DNA of 52,500 bases from Chrysomallon squamiferum. Lineage: Eukaryota > Mollusca > Gastropoda > Neomphalida > Peltospiridae. Each line of letters opens with the position of its first letter. The stretch's first letter is position 1. The stretch is taken from contig CM022676.1 in the NCBI GenBank assembly GCA_012295275.1, positions 5,827,219 to 5,879,718 of the forward strand, in the 5' to 3' direction. The notes beneath the pieces were generated by a model. The model had not been told where the DNA came from and searched no databases. It saw nothing but the letters and a program-made list of their open reading frames with translations. This document shows, one piece after another, positions 1 through 10,235 of this stretch. The position numbers were made by a program, and so were the translations under genes.

Positions 1-275
1 GTCATTATTTCGGTCCTATGGCATCATTATTAATTCAGTGGTATGGAGTTACATTAATTCAGTGGTATGATGTTATATTTATTAACGCAGTGGTATGAAG
101 TCATAATATTTCAGTGGTATGATGTTATATTAATTCAGTGACACAGAGTAATATTATTTCAGTGGTATGGAGTCATAATTAGTATTGCAGTGGTACAAAG
201 TCACTTTAATTCAGCAACATGGAGTCACAGTAATTCAGAGACATGGAGTCACAGTAATTCAGAGACATGGAGTCT
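1..275. repeat. 24-bp minisatellite (about 10 units), cut by the window edge
   Basis: Units begin with a CAGTGGTATGGAGTCA-like core followed by an AT-rich half ending in AATT. Most are 24 bp; two are 28 bp (starting near 78 and 170). The last two full units, near 212-260, are almost identical (CAGAGACATGGAGTCACAGT). The array probably continues to the left. A 24-bp period could keep a reading frame, but no continuous open frame spans it, so it is not coding. Confidence 0.9.
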
Positions 276-989
276 TGTCAGATTCGATGGTGTGGATTCA
301 GGCAGTAATTTCGGTGATACAAAATCGCTGTTAATTTGTTGAAACGTTCTCTGTAATGTTCGACATCTCGCTGTAATGTCTGGTTGTTTGGGTTCCAATG
401 TTTGTCGTTATCCACACACACGAACCGAAATTACGGGTCGTTAAAAAGAACAGTTTCGAGAAAGATTCAAGCTTGCCTTGAAAACTGATTCGCGTTCCGG
501 TTCTGAGAAACAATTACGTTTTTTGGATGTGTGTGCATGCATGTTGTTGATTTTTTTTGTGTGTGTGTGTGTGTGTGTGTGCAGAATGGCTATTGTGGCG
601 GTCAGATTGTGGCCATCATCCGGTTTTCGAGAAAGAATCGAGTTTTTTGGGGGGTGAAAAGAAAATTGCTCAGTTTTGTTGGGTTTTATGGTTTCATGGG
701 TTGGTCGTGTAAATTGGTGATGTTCGGTTTAAGTCAGGTTACAGAGAGACAACAGTTGTAATAGGATTTTTATTAGCTTGCTTGATGATGTCTGTTTTAA
801 TGCTGGGTGATATTTTATGATCGCCCTTTGCAGTATTTTGTGATGGTCTCTAGTGCTAGGTCGTATTGCTTTATTGTGTGATTATACAAGTAATGTTTGG
901 TGGCAGGATTGTGAAACTGAATGTTTGATAAATATTTTTTCTTCATATAGATGTTGATGTATATCTATAAATGTTGTAAAATATGTAAA
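276..989. other. Unique sequence, no gene seen
   Basis: This is ordinary-complexity DNA with a (GT) run at 559-581. Short frames on both strands lack any recognisable domain. The GT run followed by GCAG at 581-584 looks superficially like a splice acceptor, but nothing coding follows. Confidence 0.5.
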
Positions 990-1610
<621 letters not shown>

Positions 1611-2013
1611 CTTCATCATCATCATCATCGTCGTCATCAATACAATAAAACAAGCCATAAACTGTTAATATTAAAACATTCTGCAACTACATTAACATCA
1701 TCAACATCGATCCAATGGAAAAAAAAAAAAAAAAAAAAATAATCCATCTTTCAGTAACATTAACCTTGAAAATCACCAGACTTGTGTCCACTTTAACCAA
1801 GCTGATAATTCCTTAACAATGTCCATTTTGCACTGACCGACTGAATGACCAACTGCTGGACCTAAGTGGTCGCAGGGAGTCTGCGGGGGGGGGGGAGGTG
1901 TGACTAATGAGTAATTCCTAGATCGAAGAAGAAGAAGAAGAAGAAAAGAGAGTGAATAATTACAAGTGTTCAGTTGTAACTTCAAAGAAAATTAATAGAG
2001 AGAGCACGGTGGT
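1611..2013. other. Mixed low-complexity and unique DNA, no gene
   Basis: Contains an ATC run (about 1615-1640), an A run (1719-1739), a G run near 1885 and a GAA run near 1925-1943, separated by unremarkable sequence. Confidence 0.6.
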
Positions 2014-2098
2014 TTTTTTGGTAAACTACTTCGCCGAATGAATGAAGTCCTGTCATTTTTTGGTAACTACTTCGTCGAATGAATGAAGTCCTGTCAGT
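2014..2098. repeat. Tandem duplication, 42-bp unit, two copies
   Basis: GGTAAACTACTTCGCCGAAT at 2020 recurs at 2062 as GGTAACTACTTCGTCGAAT. The downstream ATGAATGAAGTCCTGTCA is identical in both copies. The copies differ by one indel and one substitution, so the duplication is fairly young. Confidence 0.9.
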
Positions 2099-2160
2099 CA
2101 GTGAAGGAAATGGGGGTGGTGGGGGGTTGTCCAGTTATTTCTGTTTGAGTGAGTTTCTTT

Positions 2161-2184
2161 AAAAAAAAAAAAAAAAAAAAAAAA
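2161..2184. repeat. Poly(A) run, 24 bp
   Basis: Uninterrupted A24 between a T-rich stretch and unique sequence. No flanking target duplication was seen that would mark it as a retroelement tail. Confidence 0.9.
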
Positions 2185-2309
2185 TGGCTGAGAATGATTA
2201 TTGTGAAGACACGTGTTCGAATAATAAGAAATTTAATAAAGTCGTCACTACGGAACAGCAACTACAACAGTGTTGACATTTGTTCAGTCGTGTTTATTCA
2301 GATCCCAAT

Positions 2310-2790
2310 CGTAGCAACTACTACCACAACTACTACTACTACTACTACAACTACTACTACTACTACCACAACTACTACTACTACTACTACTGCAACTACT
2401 ACTGCTGCTGTTGCCACCATCACTGCTATTACTAATAATATTTAACAATTACTACTTCTACTATTATTAGTACTATAACAACTACAACCACATCAAATAC
2501 AGCAACAACAACAACAACTGCTATAGCAGTAATTTGTTGAGATGTGTCCAGACTGTACTTCAGCTACAAGGACAATATGTTTCACTCACATTACTACAAC
2601 AAATACTACAATTACACCAACTACTACTACTACTTTAGCATAACTACTACTACTATTACTGCAACAACTATAAAAAACAGCCACTGAAATTGTAACAACA
2701 ACACTAACAACTACAACAACAACAACAACTACCGCCAAAAAAAAAAAAAAAAAAACATAAAACAACTACTACAACAACAGCAATTACATC
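2310..2790. repeat. ACT/ACA trinucleotide-rich block
   Basis: The core (about 2315-2410) is ACT repeats with ACA, GCA and GCT variants. It grades into ACA/ACT-rich sequence with an A run near 2738-2755. The 98-codon poly-Thr frame over it is a microsatellite translation. Confidence 0.9.
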
Positions 2791-3120
2791 AACAGTAACA
2801 GTAATAGTGATTTATGACTTCAGCCAGCTACAAAAACAATATCTTCAGTCATACTCCATTGCGACAACTACCGCAACGTTTGACTGATTGGTAGACGACG
2901 TCATGACGTTGTGTTTTTTGGTCACAGCATGTCCATGCTGCATTCACCTTTGTCTGGACTTGATCTGAGGCTGCCCTGTTGAATAAATTGTGTATCAATC
3001 ATATTAGGAATCCAGCGTTAGATCAATTGAAGTCAGGGTGATCTGTGTTTACACAGGGTGTGGGATATCAATGGTATGTCGGGACTAGGTGTGTAGAAAA
3101 CAGTTTAATTAATGTGTTTC
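2791..3120. other. Complex unique island, candidate regulatory DNA
   Basis: Non-repetitive sequence flanked by simple repeats. It carries a CCAAT-type motif (ATTGG at 2887-2891, minus strand) and a CRE-like palindrome (2898-2909). AGCATG and CATGCT at 2935-2948 form a short inverted repeat. No open reading frame of note. Function is inferred only from motif density. Confidence 0.3.
2887..2909. promoter_or_regulatory. CCAAT box next to CRE-like palindrome
   Basis: The minus strand has CCAAT (plus-strand ATTGG at 2887-2891). Seven bases downstream ACGTCATGACGT (2898-2909) is a perfect 12-bp palindrome holding two overlapping ACGTCA/TGACGT half-sites of the CREB/ATF type. CCAAT and CRE motifs often co-occur in proximal promoters, but no transcript start is visible here. 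Confidence 0.25.
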
Positions 3121-3330
3121 TTTTGTACAGGGATTTTTTTTTATGAAATGTCTGCCGTTTTGGTCGTCTAATGTTATGTTTTTTTTAATTAATTCTTCTC
3201 TTTTTTTTTGTTGGAGGGTTTAATTTTTTTTTTTTTTTTTTAGCATCTGTTCAATTTTTCTTTTTTTTTTTTTTTTTTTTTTTCTCGTTTTCTTCATTTT
3301 TTTTTTTTTTTTTTTAGACAGATGGTTTAT
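3121..3330. repeat. T-rich tract with several poly(T) runs
   Basis: Several T runs of 15-24 bp (about 3223-3240, 3260-3283, 3297-3315) separated by short interruptions. Confidence 0.85.
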
Positions 3331-3399
3331 ACAGTTTTTGTATTAATTATTCCAGATTTTTTTATTTGTTATCAATACTGTGTATACAAGAGATATAGT

Positions 3400-3590
3400 A
3401 AGAATGAGAGAGAGAGAGAGAGAGACACAAGGTAAAAAGAGAGAGAGAGAGAAAGAGAGAGGAACAGACTGTGAGAAAGAATGAAAAATAATGAGAGATG
3501 GAGAAAAGAGAAAAGAGAGAGACTGGGAGACAGAAACACACACACACACACACAGATACTGAAACAGACAGACAGACAGACAATGCAACT
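3400..3590. repeat. GA-rich, (CA)n and (CAGA)n microsatellites
   Basis: Interrupted GA runs from about 3406, then (CA) at about 3536-3554, then CAGA repeats at about 3563-3581. The overlapping minus-strand frames are translations of these runs. Confidence 0.9.
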
Positions 3591-3719
3591 CCTTATTAAA
3601 TGACAGCACATGTCGAACCCTGATAATCATTAAAATCAACACCATTGTCCAGTTTTGATTTCATTTACAAAAGCGATTGACCCTTTGACCAGTGCACTTG
3701 GGAGAAGTTGAAGATCACA

Positions 3720-4079
3720 GTTATTATTAAAAACCCTGTTTATTATACACACTGTATAATAGACACCCTCTTGATAGCACACACTAACATTATCATTATT
3801 ATTGTACACCTTTATGATACATGCCATAATGTTGTGATAATTATTATTATTATTATAACACTTTTTATAAACACACATCATAACATTATCATTATTATTA
3901 TACACTTTCTTAATAAAACATGCCATAATGTTATCATCATTGTTATTATTATTATTATTATAGATACTTTTTATAATTCACATCATAACATTATCATTAT
4001 TATTATATACCTTCTTAATAACATACCATAACATTATCTTTATGACTATACATCCTATATATATATATATATATATATA
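3720..4079. repeat. Tandem array, about 102-bp unit, about three copies, ending in (TA)n
   Basis: The block CATAACATTATCATTATTAT recurs near 3786 (partial), 3882 and 3988, a spacing of about 100-104 bp. The companion block CATGCCATAATGTT alternates with it. An internal ATT run varies in length between units. A pure TA run lies at about 4055-4079. Confidence 0.8.
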
Positions 4080-4430
4080 CCATAACTTTATTATTTTAAA
4101 CCTACATATAGTATTAATTGTATTAACTACTGAGATATTATTATTATTATTATTATCATTATTAAAATACCATTCTAAAATAATCCATGCTATAAATTTT
4201 ATACAATACTCATAACAAAAACATGTTAAAACAGCATAACCAGTGTTGATGTTGTTGTTGTTGTTGTTGTTAAACAGTTATAATGATACCAGTGTCATGA
4301 AAATACCCATTATTATAAAATATTCTCATATAATGTTACCTTTATTATTAATTGCCATTTATAAATATAATCATATTATCATTATTGTATAATATATATT
4401 TTTGTGTTATATATTCATGTGCGTTTGTGT
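4080..4430. other. AT-rich DNA with ATT and TTG runs
   Basis: ATT repeats near 4138-4165 and GTT repeats near 4250-4270. Fragments resemble the preceding 102-bp unit. No gene seen. Confidence 0.6.
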
Positions 4431-4440
4431 GTGTGTGTGT

Positions 4441-4525
<85 letters not shown>

Positions 4526-4537
4526 TCCCTCTCCCTC
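4431..4537. repeat. (GT)n(CT)n compound microsatellite
   Basis: GT at about 4427-4444 runs directly into CT (4445-4521) and then three CCCTCT-type units. The two long Ser/Leu frames over it are artefacts. Confidence 0.95.
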
Positions 4538-4689
4538 GGTGTGTCCATCTTAATACTAATATAATATTGAGTTTTCTTTATTATACCTTTACCTTATTAC
4601 TACTTTTTATTATTATTATTATGAAAAATCCCCATAATAACATAACGTCATTATTATTATAACACACATCATAACATATCACTGTTATT

Positions 4690-4990
4690 AAACCCCCTGC
4701 TTAGCAATAAACACCGTGAATTATAAATCTCACTAGTTGGCAACAAGCCAAACAAATGATAACTTTTAATATTGAAAATTTCTCATTATCACCCTGTCCC
4801 CCTTTCCTGTCCCTCACAAAGACAGCCCTGTAATTTGTCCCGGAAATATCAGCAGATAAAGAGTGAAAATAAACTGTTGACAGTCTCGAATTAGCTCCCC
4901 TTTGTTATGTAAATTGAATGGCAGGGGGCGAAGTTTTCAGCAGACGATAATCACAAATATTTTTAATGTCTGGAGTTCTGTTAGGAAGGG
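4690..4990. other. Complex unique island, candidate conserved noncoding element
   Basis: About 300 bp free of simple repeats in an otherwise repeat-saturated area. It includes a Sox/POU-type composite motif (4900-4914) followed by a GGCAGGGGGCG stretch (4920-4930). Its complexity and more balanced composition suggest constraint, but this is inference. Confidence 0.3.
4900..4914 (+). promoter_or_regulatory. Sox/POU composite-like motif
   Basis: CTTTGTTATGTAAAT matches the well-known Sox plus Oct/POU composite (CTTTGT followed directly by ATGCAAAT) at 14 of 15 positions; the one difference is T for C in the octamer half. Both families exist across animals. A single match can occur by chance in AT-rich DNA. 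Confidence 0.3.
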
Positions 4991-5264
4991 TTGGCTTGTT
5001 CAGTATTGTTTTTGTTATTATGGAATAGTTTGACCTTTTCAACTTGTGGAAGAAGGAGTTAAGGGGAAAAATACTTTAGTGTGGGGAATTTAAAAGAGTG
5101 AAATTTTTATTTATTTTTTAATTAATGTGATGGGTATGGTTGTGTAGGTTTTATTGTGATTTTAATGTATTTAAAAAAAAAGGAAAGTGTTTTTGTTGGA
5201 TTTTACAGATTTGTATGTGGAAATAGTTTGTAAGCTGTGTATATTTTGAAATGGATTATGTGTT
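4991..5264. other. AT-rich unique DNA
   Basis: T-rich and TTG-rich sequence without repeats of note, genes or motifs I can support. Confidence 0.5.

Positions 5265-5328
<64 letters not shown>
5265..5328. repeat. (GA)n microsatellite, 64 bp
   Basis: Pure AG dinucleotide run apart from one AAAG interruption near 5280. Confidence 0.95.
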
Positions 5329-5330
<2 letters not shown>

Positions 5331-5397
5331 AGAATGAATGATTGATTGACAGAGAGTAAAGAAAGATAAGAAAATGTTGAAAAATTAAAGACAGAAA

Positions 5398-5705
5398 AAA
5401 ACTATCATCATGATCATCATCATAATCATCATATAACCATAATCATCTTGAGTATAATCATTATTGTTATTACCATCATCATAATCATCTTCAGTATAAA
5501 CATTATTGTTATTTTCCATCATCATAACCATAATCATCTTCAGTATAAACATTATTATTATCATCATCATAATCATCTTCAGTATATGCATTATTGTTAT
5601 TACCATCATCATCATCATCATAATCATTATGCCCAACATCATCACCACCACCACCACTACTGCCAGTACCACCACCACCATCAACATCATCACCACAACA
5701 ACAAC
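5398..5705. repeat. ATC/ATT-rich array with a longer period
   Basis: CAT/ATC repeats organised into larger units. The phrase ATAATCATCTTCAGTATA recurs near 5480, 5532 and 5570, with a further diverged copy near 5441, so units of about 38-52 bp are visible. It ends in CAC/ACA repeats. Confidence 0.8.
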
Positions 5706-5862
5706 ATAAAATATAAAATGAAATCTAACCAAACTCATGCTACTATAAATAAATTTAAAAAAATAAAAAAATGTACACTCAACATACCCAAACTAATTTA
5801 CCATACCACAGATTAATAATACATACACATACATTACATTACATAACACATTGCACTGCTTA

Positions 5863-5907
5863 ATCACCATAGCAACACACTGTGTGCTACTCAGTCACCA
5901 CGGCAAC
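5863..5907 (-). promoter_or_regulatory. Two RFX X-box-like sites in a 31-bp tandem repeat
   Basis: On the minus strand 5894-5907 reads GTTGCC GT GGTGAC, a full match to the X-box form RYYNYY-N(1-3)-RRNRAC. The second site, 5863-5876, reads GTTGCT AT GGTGAT, missing only the final C. They are 31 bp apart in the same orientation and their flanks are weakly similar, so they probably arose by tandem duplication. X-boxes bind RFX factors, which in animals drive ciliary genes. Confidence 0.35.
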
Positions 5908-6252
5908 ACTTCATAATACCACCACTTAATAAACCAAGACAAACATTAATTATTTCAAACTGAAACTCTCTCTTTTTTTTTTCCCAGTGATGAATATTCG
6001 AGGTTTTTTCTCTCCAGTGAAACAAAAGTTTTTTTTTTTCAATTCTCTACCAGTCTCCCCATACCTAAAACCGTCGACTTAATTCCCTCTGACACGCCCG
6101 TCCCTGGGGGTCACTTGTACCACTCCATCCCCATTAAGTCAAATGAGGTGCAGAATTGGAGGGTCTCTTTGAAAGCTCAAACCAAATTAACCTCATTTTG
6201 TTCCTGGTTGACCAATGTGGGTTTCACAGTGCTCTAGTGCTCTTGGGGGGGG
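5908..6252. other. T-runs, then complex unique island
   Basis: After T runs near 5973-5982 and 6030-6039, the block 6060-6240 is non-repetitive with near-balanced base composition. I recognise no gene or RNA. It is one of the candidate conserved islands. Confidence 0.4.
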
Positions 6253-6765
6253 GTGCCTGGCTGGCACGGTCTGTGTAGAGTTTGTCGCTGGCGTTGTTTG
6301 CAGGTTAGTTGTTGTTGTTTTTTTGTTGTCTTGTTTGTTTCTGGGTTTTTCTTGTGTTTGATTGCGGTGTCGAATTTTGGTTTTGTTGAAGAGTGGAATA
6401 TGTTTAAAATGTGTTGTGAAGGTTTGAGAAAGAGATGTGTGTGCTTTGTGTGTGTGTGTAAATGTGTGTGTAAATTTGTGTGTATATTTGTGTAAATGTG
6501 TGTGTGTATATATATATATATATGAATGTATGTATGCATTGTGTATTTGTGTGTGTGTGTGTGTGTGTATATATGCATGTATGTATGTATGTATGTATGT
6601 GTGTATATGTGTGTGTGTACGTGTGTATTGTTATGTATATGTATTTAAGTGCCTGTGTATGTATATATGTCTATCTCTGTGTATTTATATGCACATGTGT
6701 GTGTGTGTATGTCTGTCTGTCTGTATGTAATTATGTTTGTATGTGTGTTTTTTATATACAAGAGA
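6253..6765. repeat. GT-rich tract with (GT)n, (TA)n and (TATG)n
   Basis: The first 170 bp are GT-biased but not tandem. From about 6435 there are interleaved TGTG, TATA and TATG (about 6575-6600) repeats and a TCTG run near 6710-6723. Cys/Val-rich frames are artefacts. Confidence 0.8.
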
Positions 6766-6905
6766 GAGTGTTGGCGAAAAGCAAATTAAAAAAAAAAAAG
6801 TAAAATACCAAACAAAAAAATGTAAAAACACAAAAATGCAGAAACACACTCACAAACACTTCATACAGCTTTCATTAAATAAAAAGATCTGAAAACCCAA
6901 ACTAG

Positions 6906-6962
<57 letters not shown>

Positions 6963-6986
6963 CAGTACTTTGTACTACAAAGTACT
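6906..6986. repeat. Poly(A)54 followed by a 23-bp palindrome
   Basis: An uninterrupted run of 54 A (6906-6959) is followed after four bases by an inverted repeat with 11-bp perfect arms, AGTACTTTGTA (6964-6974) and TACAAAGTACT (6976-6986), around a single C. An AATAAA lies upstream near 6877. It could be the tail of an old retroposed element; no target-site duplication was found. Confidence 0.85.
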
Positions 6987-7330
6987 TCCTTTAATAACAC
7001 ATGTTACATTGACCCAGAGTGTCAGCAGAGTTAAGTACATTGTTATACAGTCTGTTACATTGTTAGTGATCAAAGACTTGTAATTTCGCTGTTTAGTATA
7101 TCAATAACAGCCCTTATGTGTTTACTTACTCAGTTAACAGCCTGTTTCACATAGAACAGTTTTAACAATTTAATAATAGACCTATTGATCAGACGTTTTA
7201 GATATAAAGTTAAATTTTTTTTTTTTTTTTTTTTGTTCTTTTTGCGTGGGGGTTTTGTTCAGAAAATGAAAGAATGATGTTTTCAGTATGCAGGTTGTAT
7301 AATGTTATTATTATTATATCTGTTTTTCCT
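6987..7330. other. Unique DNA with weak internal repeats
   Basis: GTTACATTG occurs near 7003 and 7051, and several GTTAACAG-like words follow. A T run spans about 7215-7234. No gene seen. Confidence 0.45.
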
Positions 7331-7411
7331 TTTAACTCTCTCTTTGTCTTCTTGTCTGTCTGTCTGTCTGTCTCTCTGTATCTGTCTCTCTCTAGCTCTT
7401 TCTGTCTCTCT

Positions 7412-7507
<96 letters not shown>

Positions 7508-7510
7508 TTT
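7331..7510. repeat. (CT)n with a (TCTG)n block
   Basis: TCTG units at about 7354-7372, then long CT runs (7411-7453 and 7458-7502) separated by GTTT. Ends in GTGTG. Confidence 0.95.
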
Positions 7511-8075
7511 TTTGGGTCAGAATGTTATACTGTGTATAAAAATGAATGTGGGAGATATAAAATTTCACACACATACACACTCACATGCACACGCAAAATA
7601 TTTGTAGCAGTTATGATTGTATGAAACTGCTACTGCTATTAAAACAAGAAATAATATCATCATAAACACTGAATATAATAAATAAATAAATATTTAAATC
7701 ACATAACAATAATAATAAAATATAATAAAATAAATATTACCACAAACACTGAATTTTATAATAATATTAAACCTTTAAAAAAAAAAATAAATAAATAAAT
7801 AAATAAATACATTTTCAAATTACAACAACAAAACAACAACAATAATAATAATAATAAAAATAAAATTAAAATAAAATACTAAAATAACATTAACATTAAA
7901 TAACTAAATAAATCTGTTAAAATATATATATATATACACACACACATAAATAAATAAATAATAATTCAAACAAAATGAAATCATCATTTGATTAGCCCAG
8001 CTGAAAATTTCAAATTTGCTACACAAAACTACAACTGATCAATTTGTCTCTGAGGCAATTTTTTTTTAATTATGA

Positions 8076-8076
<1 letters not shown>
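7511..8076. other. AT-rich DNA with AAAT/AAT runs
   Basis: AATA and AAAT repeats (7679-7690, 7780-7808, 7838-7870, 7945-7962), a TA run near 7923-7935 and CA patches. No gene seen. Confidence 0.7.

Positions 8077-8118
<42 letters not shown>
8077..8118. repeat. (TG)21 microsatellite
   Basis: Pure TG run of 42 bp. Confidence 0.97.
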
Positions 8119-8119
<1 letters not shown>

Positions 8120-8122
8120 CAG

Positions 8123-8187
8123 AGTCAAAATGTGACACGACGCAGTCAAAATGTGCGGTATCGGAGTCAAAATTTGCGATGCTCTTT
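8123..8187. repeat. 21-22-bp tandem repeat, three copies
   Basis: AGTCAAAATGTG-type words start at 8123, 8144 and 8166, each followed by a GC-richer tail. It sits directly next to the TG run. Confidence 0.8.
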
Positions 8188-8400
8188 GAGCAGAATTAGT
8201 TGTCAAATGTCGAGGAATTTGGCGTGATAAATAGGAAGAAATCATCGGCAATCCCAGAGGTCAGCGCTGGGTGCGCGGGCTTTGAGCCAGCCTCGCTGTA
8301 ATTAAAACAAATACAAGTGACATGTGACTCTGTCACTGTCAATCCCATGATGCATGGGTAAACAAAATGGCTGACACGGTTTTGAAAATGTTTCATTTTT
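8188..8400. other. Complex unique island
   Basis: Non-repetitive, near-balanced composition, containing GCGCTGGGTGCGCGGGC near 8264 and ATGATGCATGG near 8348. The 66-codon minus-strand frame (8196-8396) has no recognisable domain, so I do not call it a gene. Confidence 0.35.
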
Positions 8401-8831
8401 TGAGAGAGAGAGTGTTATGAGGGTTTTTTGATGTTTTTGGGGTTTTTTTTTTTCATTTTCATTTTAATTTTTTTTTTTAATAATGAAAATGAAGTTTGAA
8501 ACTTCTTTTCTTCATTTTTTTTATTTTTATTTTTTTTTTTTTTTTTTGATATTTAATCATTTTGGAAAATAAATTTAAAAAAAATAAATAGGTGTATATA
8601 TTAAAATGAAATCTTAGTCACACCTAATTCTTTCGTAGTTGTTCTGATTAAGTTTGGCAAACAACCTTTCCTCACCCCCCTCCAAAAAAAAAAAGTATAA
8701 ATAATAAGAGCAAATGTTATGGTTTGGTTTTTTTTGGGGGGGTGTCTTCATTTCTTAAAAGTGTCTTTTTATTTGATTTATTTACTTTGCTATTGTCAAC
8801 CCATAATAAACAAGATGATACTCACATTTAA
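8401..8831. other. T-rich low-complexity DNA
   Basis: T runs near 8440-8450, 8470 and 8530-8546, then AT-rich unique sequence. No gene seen. Confidence 0.6.
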
Positions 8832-8892
<61 letters not shown>

Positions 8893-8904
8893 GAGAGAGA
8901 GAGA
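8832..8904. repeat. (GA)n microsatellite, 73 bp
   Basis: GA run interrupted by AAAG (about 8850) and CAGACAG (about 8884). Confidence 0.95.
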
Positions 8905-9374
8905 ATAGAATGAGTGTATAAAGGATAAGATATGTACATCTCTGTTTAAAAAACCCCAAAACAATCCAAAATAAAACAAAATAAACCCCATCACCACCAT
9001 CATCATCAGCAGCAACAACCACAACAAAACAAAACAGAACAGTTAACAGCACCCTATAACATTATACAGCGTTTTAAAACAAACCTTCCCTGTTTACACA
9101 AAGATAACAACACACGTTACAGTCACACAGACGTATTTATCCAGGTGAAAAATTGTTAATGCCATATCAAGTGGATTATCTGTGTGTCTGACAGGTGATA
9201 TCAGGTGTGAGGGTTAATCCCTTACCTTAATCCGCGATGACAATTAGATAAGGGATGACAAAGTGACGTTCACCTGTTCAGCGACTTTGTGTGTCAGCTG
9301 ACAAGATGTGCAGAGTCACAGAAAAATGTTATCAGAATTTGTACCTGAAGTGAGGAGATTCAGGTATTTATAAC
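8905..9374. other. Unique island, candidate regulatory DNA
   Basis: From 9060 to 9360 the sequence is complex. It carries CAGGTG E-boxes (about 9140 and 9200), GATA-type words (AGATAAGG near 9245), CAATTAG (near 9240) and TCAGCTGAC (near 9295). This motif-rich texture fits an enhancer, but no alignment supports it. Confidence 0.3.
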
Positions 9375-9640
9375 TATCATATATACATAGATACATACAT
9401 ATATATATATATCTATATCCATACATACATAGATACATACATAATATATATATATCTATATCCATACATACATAGATACATACATACATACATATCTATA
9501 TCCATACATACATAGATACATACATACATACATACATATATATACACACACACACACATATATATATATCTATATCCATACATACATACATACAAAGGTA
9601 TGTAGATATGTACATACATTTATATTCATGTATACATTCA
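9375..9640. repeat. CATA/TA array with about 50-60-bp unit
   Basis: The phrase CTATATCCATACATACATAG recurs near 9413, 9460 and 9495, with a fourth start near 9571. The CATA and TA tracts between copies differ in length. Confidence 0.85.
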
Positions 9641-9644
9641 TATA

Positions 9645-9930
9645 TGAGCACACACACTCACACACACACACACATACTCACACTGACATGCACAAACCTA
9701 CAACATTCTGTTAAAAAGGATTCTGTTAATAATTCAAGGTGAAAAAAAATAAAAATGAGCACACAGACTACACACACAAAACATACACACACACACACAA
9801 AATACACACACACATACACATACAAAACACACACAAAACACACAACACAAAACACAGACACAGATACACACACAGACACAGGCACAGACACACACACAGA
9901 CACACAGACAGACACACACACACACAGACA
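9645..9930. repeat. (CA)n-rich tract
   Basis: Two CA-rich blocks (9649-9675 and 9760-9927) with CAGACA and CAAAA interruptions. Threonine/histidine frames are artefacts. Confidence 0.9.
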
Positions 9931-10020
9931 ATCTTCCCTTCACTAATCCTTTCTTACCTCACCTCACCCCCCACCCCAGACAACTAACAGGTCCATCCAG
10001 TGACCCTGAATCACATCACC

Positions 10021-10079
10021 ACACACACACAGACAGACAGACAGACAGACAGACAAAGGTGGTCGTATAATCCACCTTT
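10021..10079. repeat. (CAGA)n followed by a perfect hairpin
   Basis: CA then CAGA repeats (10031-10054) abut an inverted repeat: AAAGGTGG (10055-10062), a 9-base loop, CCACCTTT (10072-10079). No T-run follows that would suggest a terminator. Confidence 0.8.
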
Positions 10080-10235
10080 ATGACGCCAAGTTCGTCAGAT
10101 AACACTCAGTGTTGAGTTTGCCTGACCCTCCTAGCCAGTCCCCACTGGTCAGGCGAGGTCAAGCGTCCACTTACCTGTGGTCAACAAGGTGTGATTTATC
10201 TCAACATACCTGCAATGAGTGGTTGACCAGTCTCT
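10080..10235. other. Complex unique island
   Basis: Non-repetitive sequence with ACCTGTGGTCA and CTGGTCAGGCGAGGTCA words. No gene seen. Confidence 0.35.

Noticed and set aside
3121-3330. Poly(T) runs considered as minus-strand LINE tails
   Set aside because: No target-site duplications, reverse-transcriptase relics or 3' UTR-like sequence seen beside them.
6253-6495. 80-codon Cys/Val/Trp-rich frame that could suggest a secreted peptide
   Set aside because: It derives from GT-rich sequence grading into a GT microsatellite; the Cys pattern follows the TGT repeat.
10055-10079. Hairpin considered as a bacterial-type terminator
   Set aside because: No T run follows, no gene precedes it and the genome is eukaryotic.
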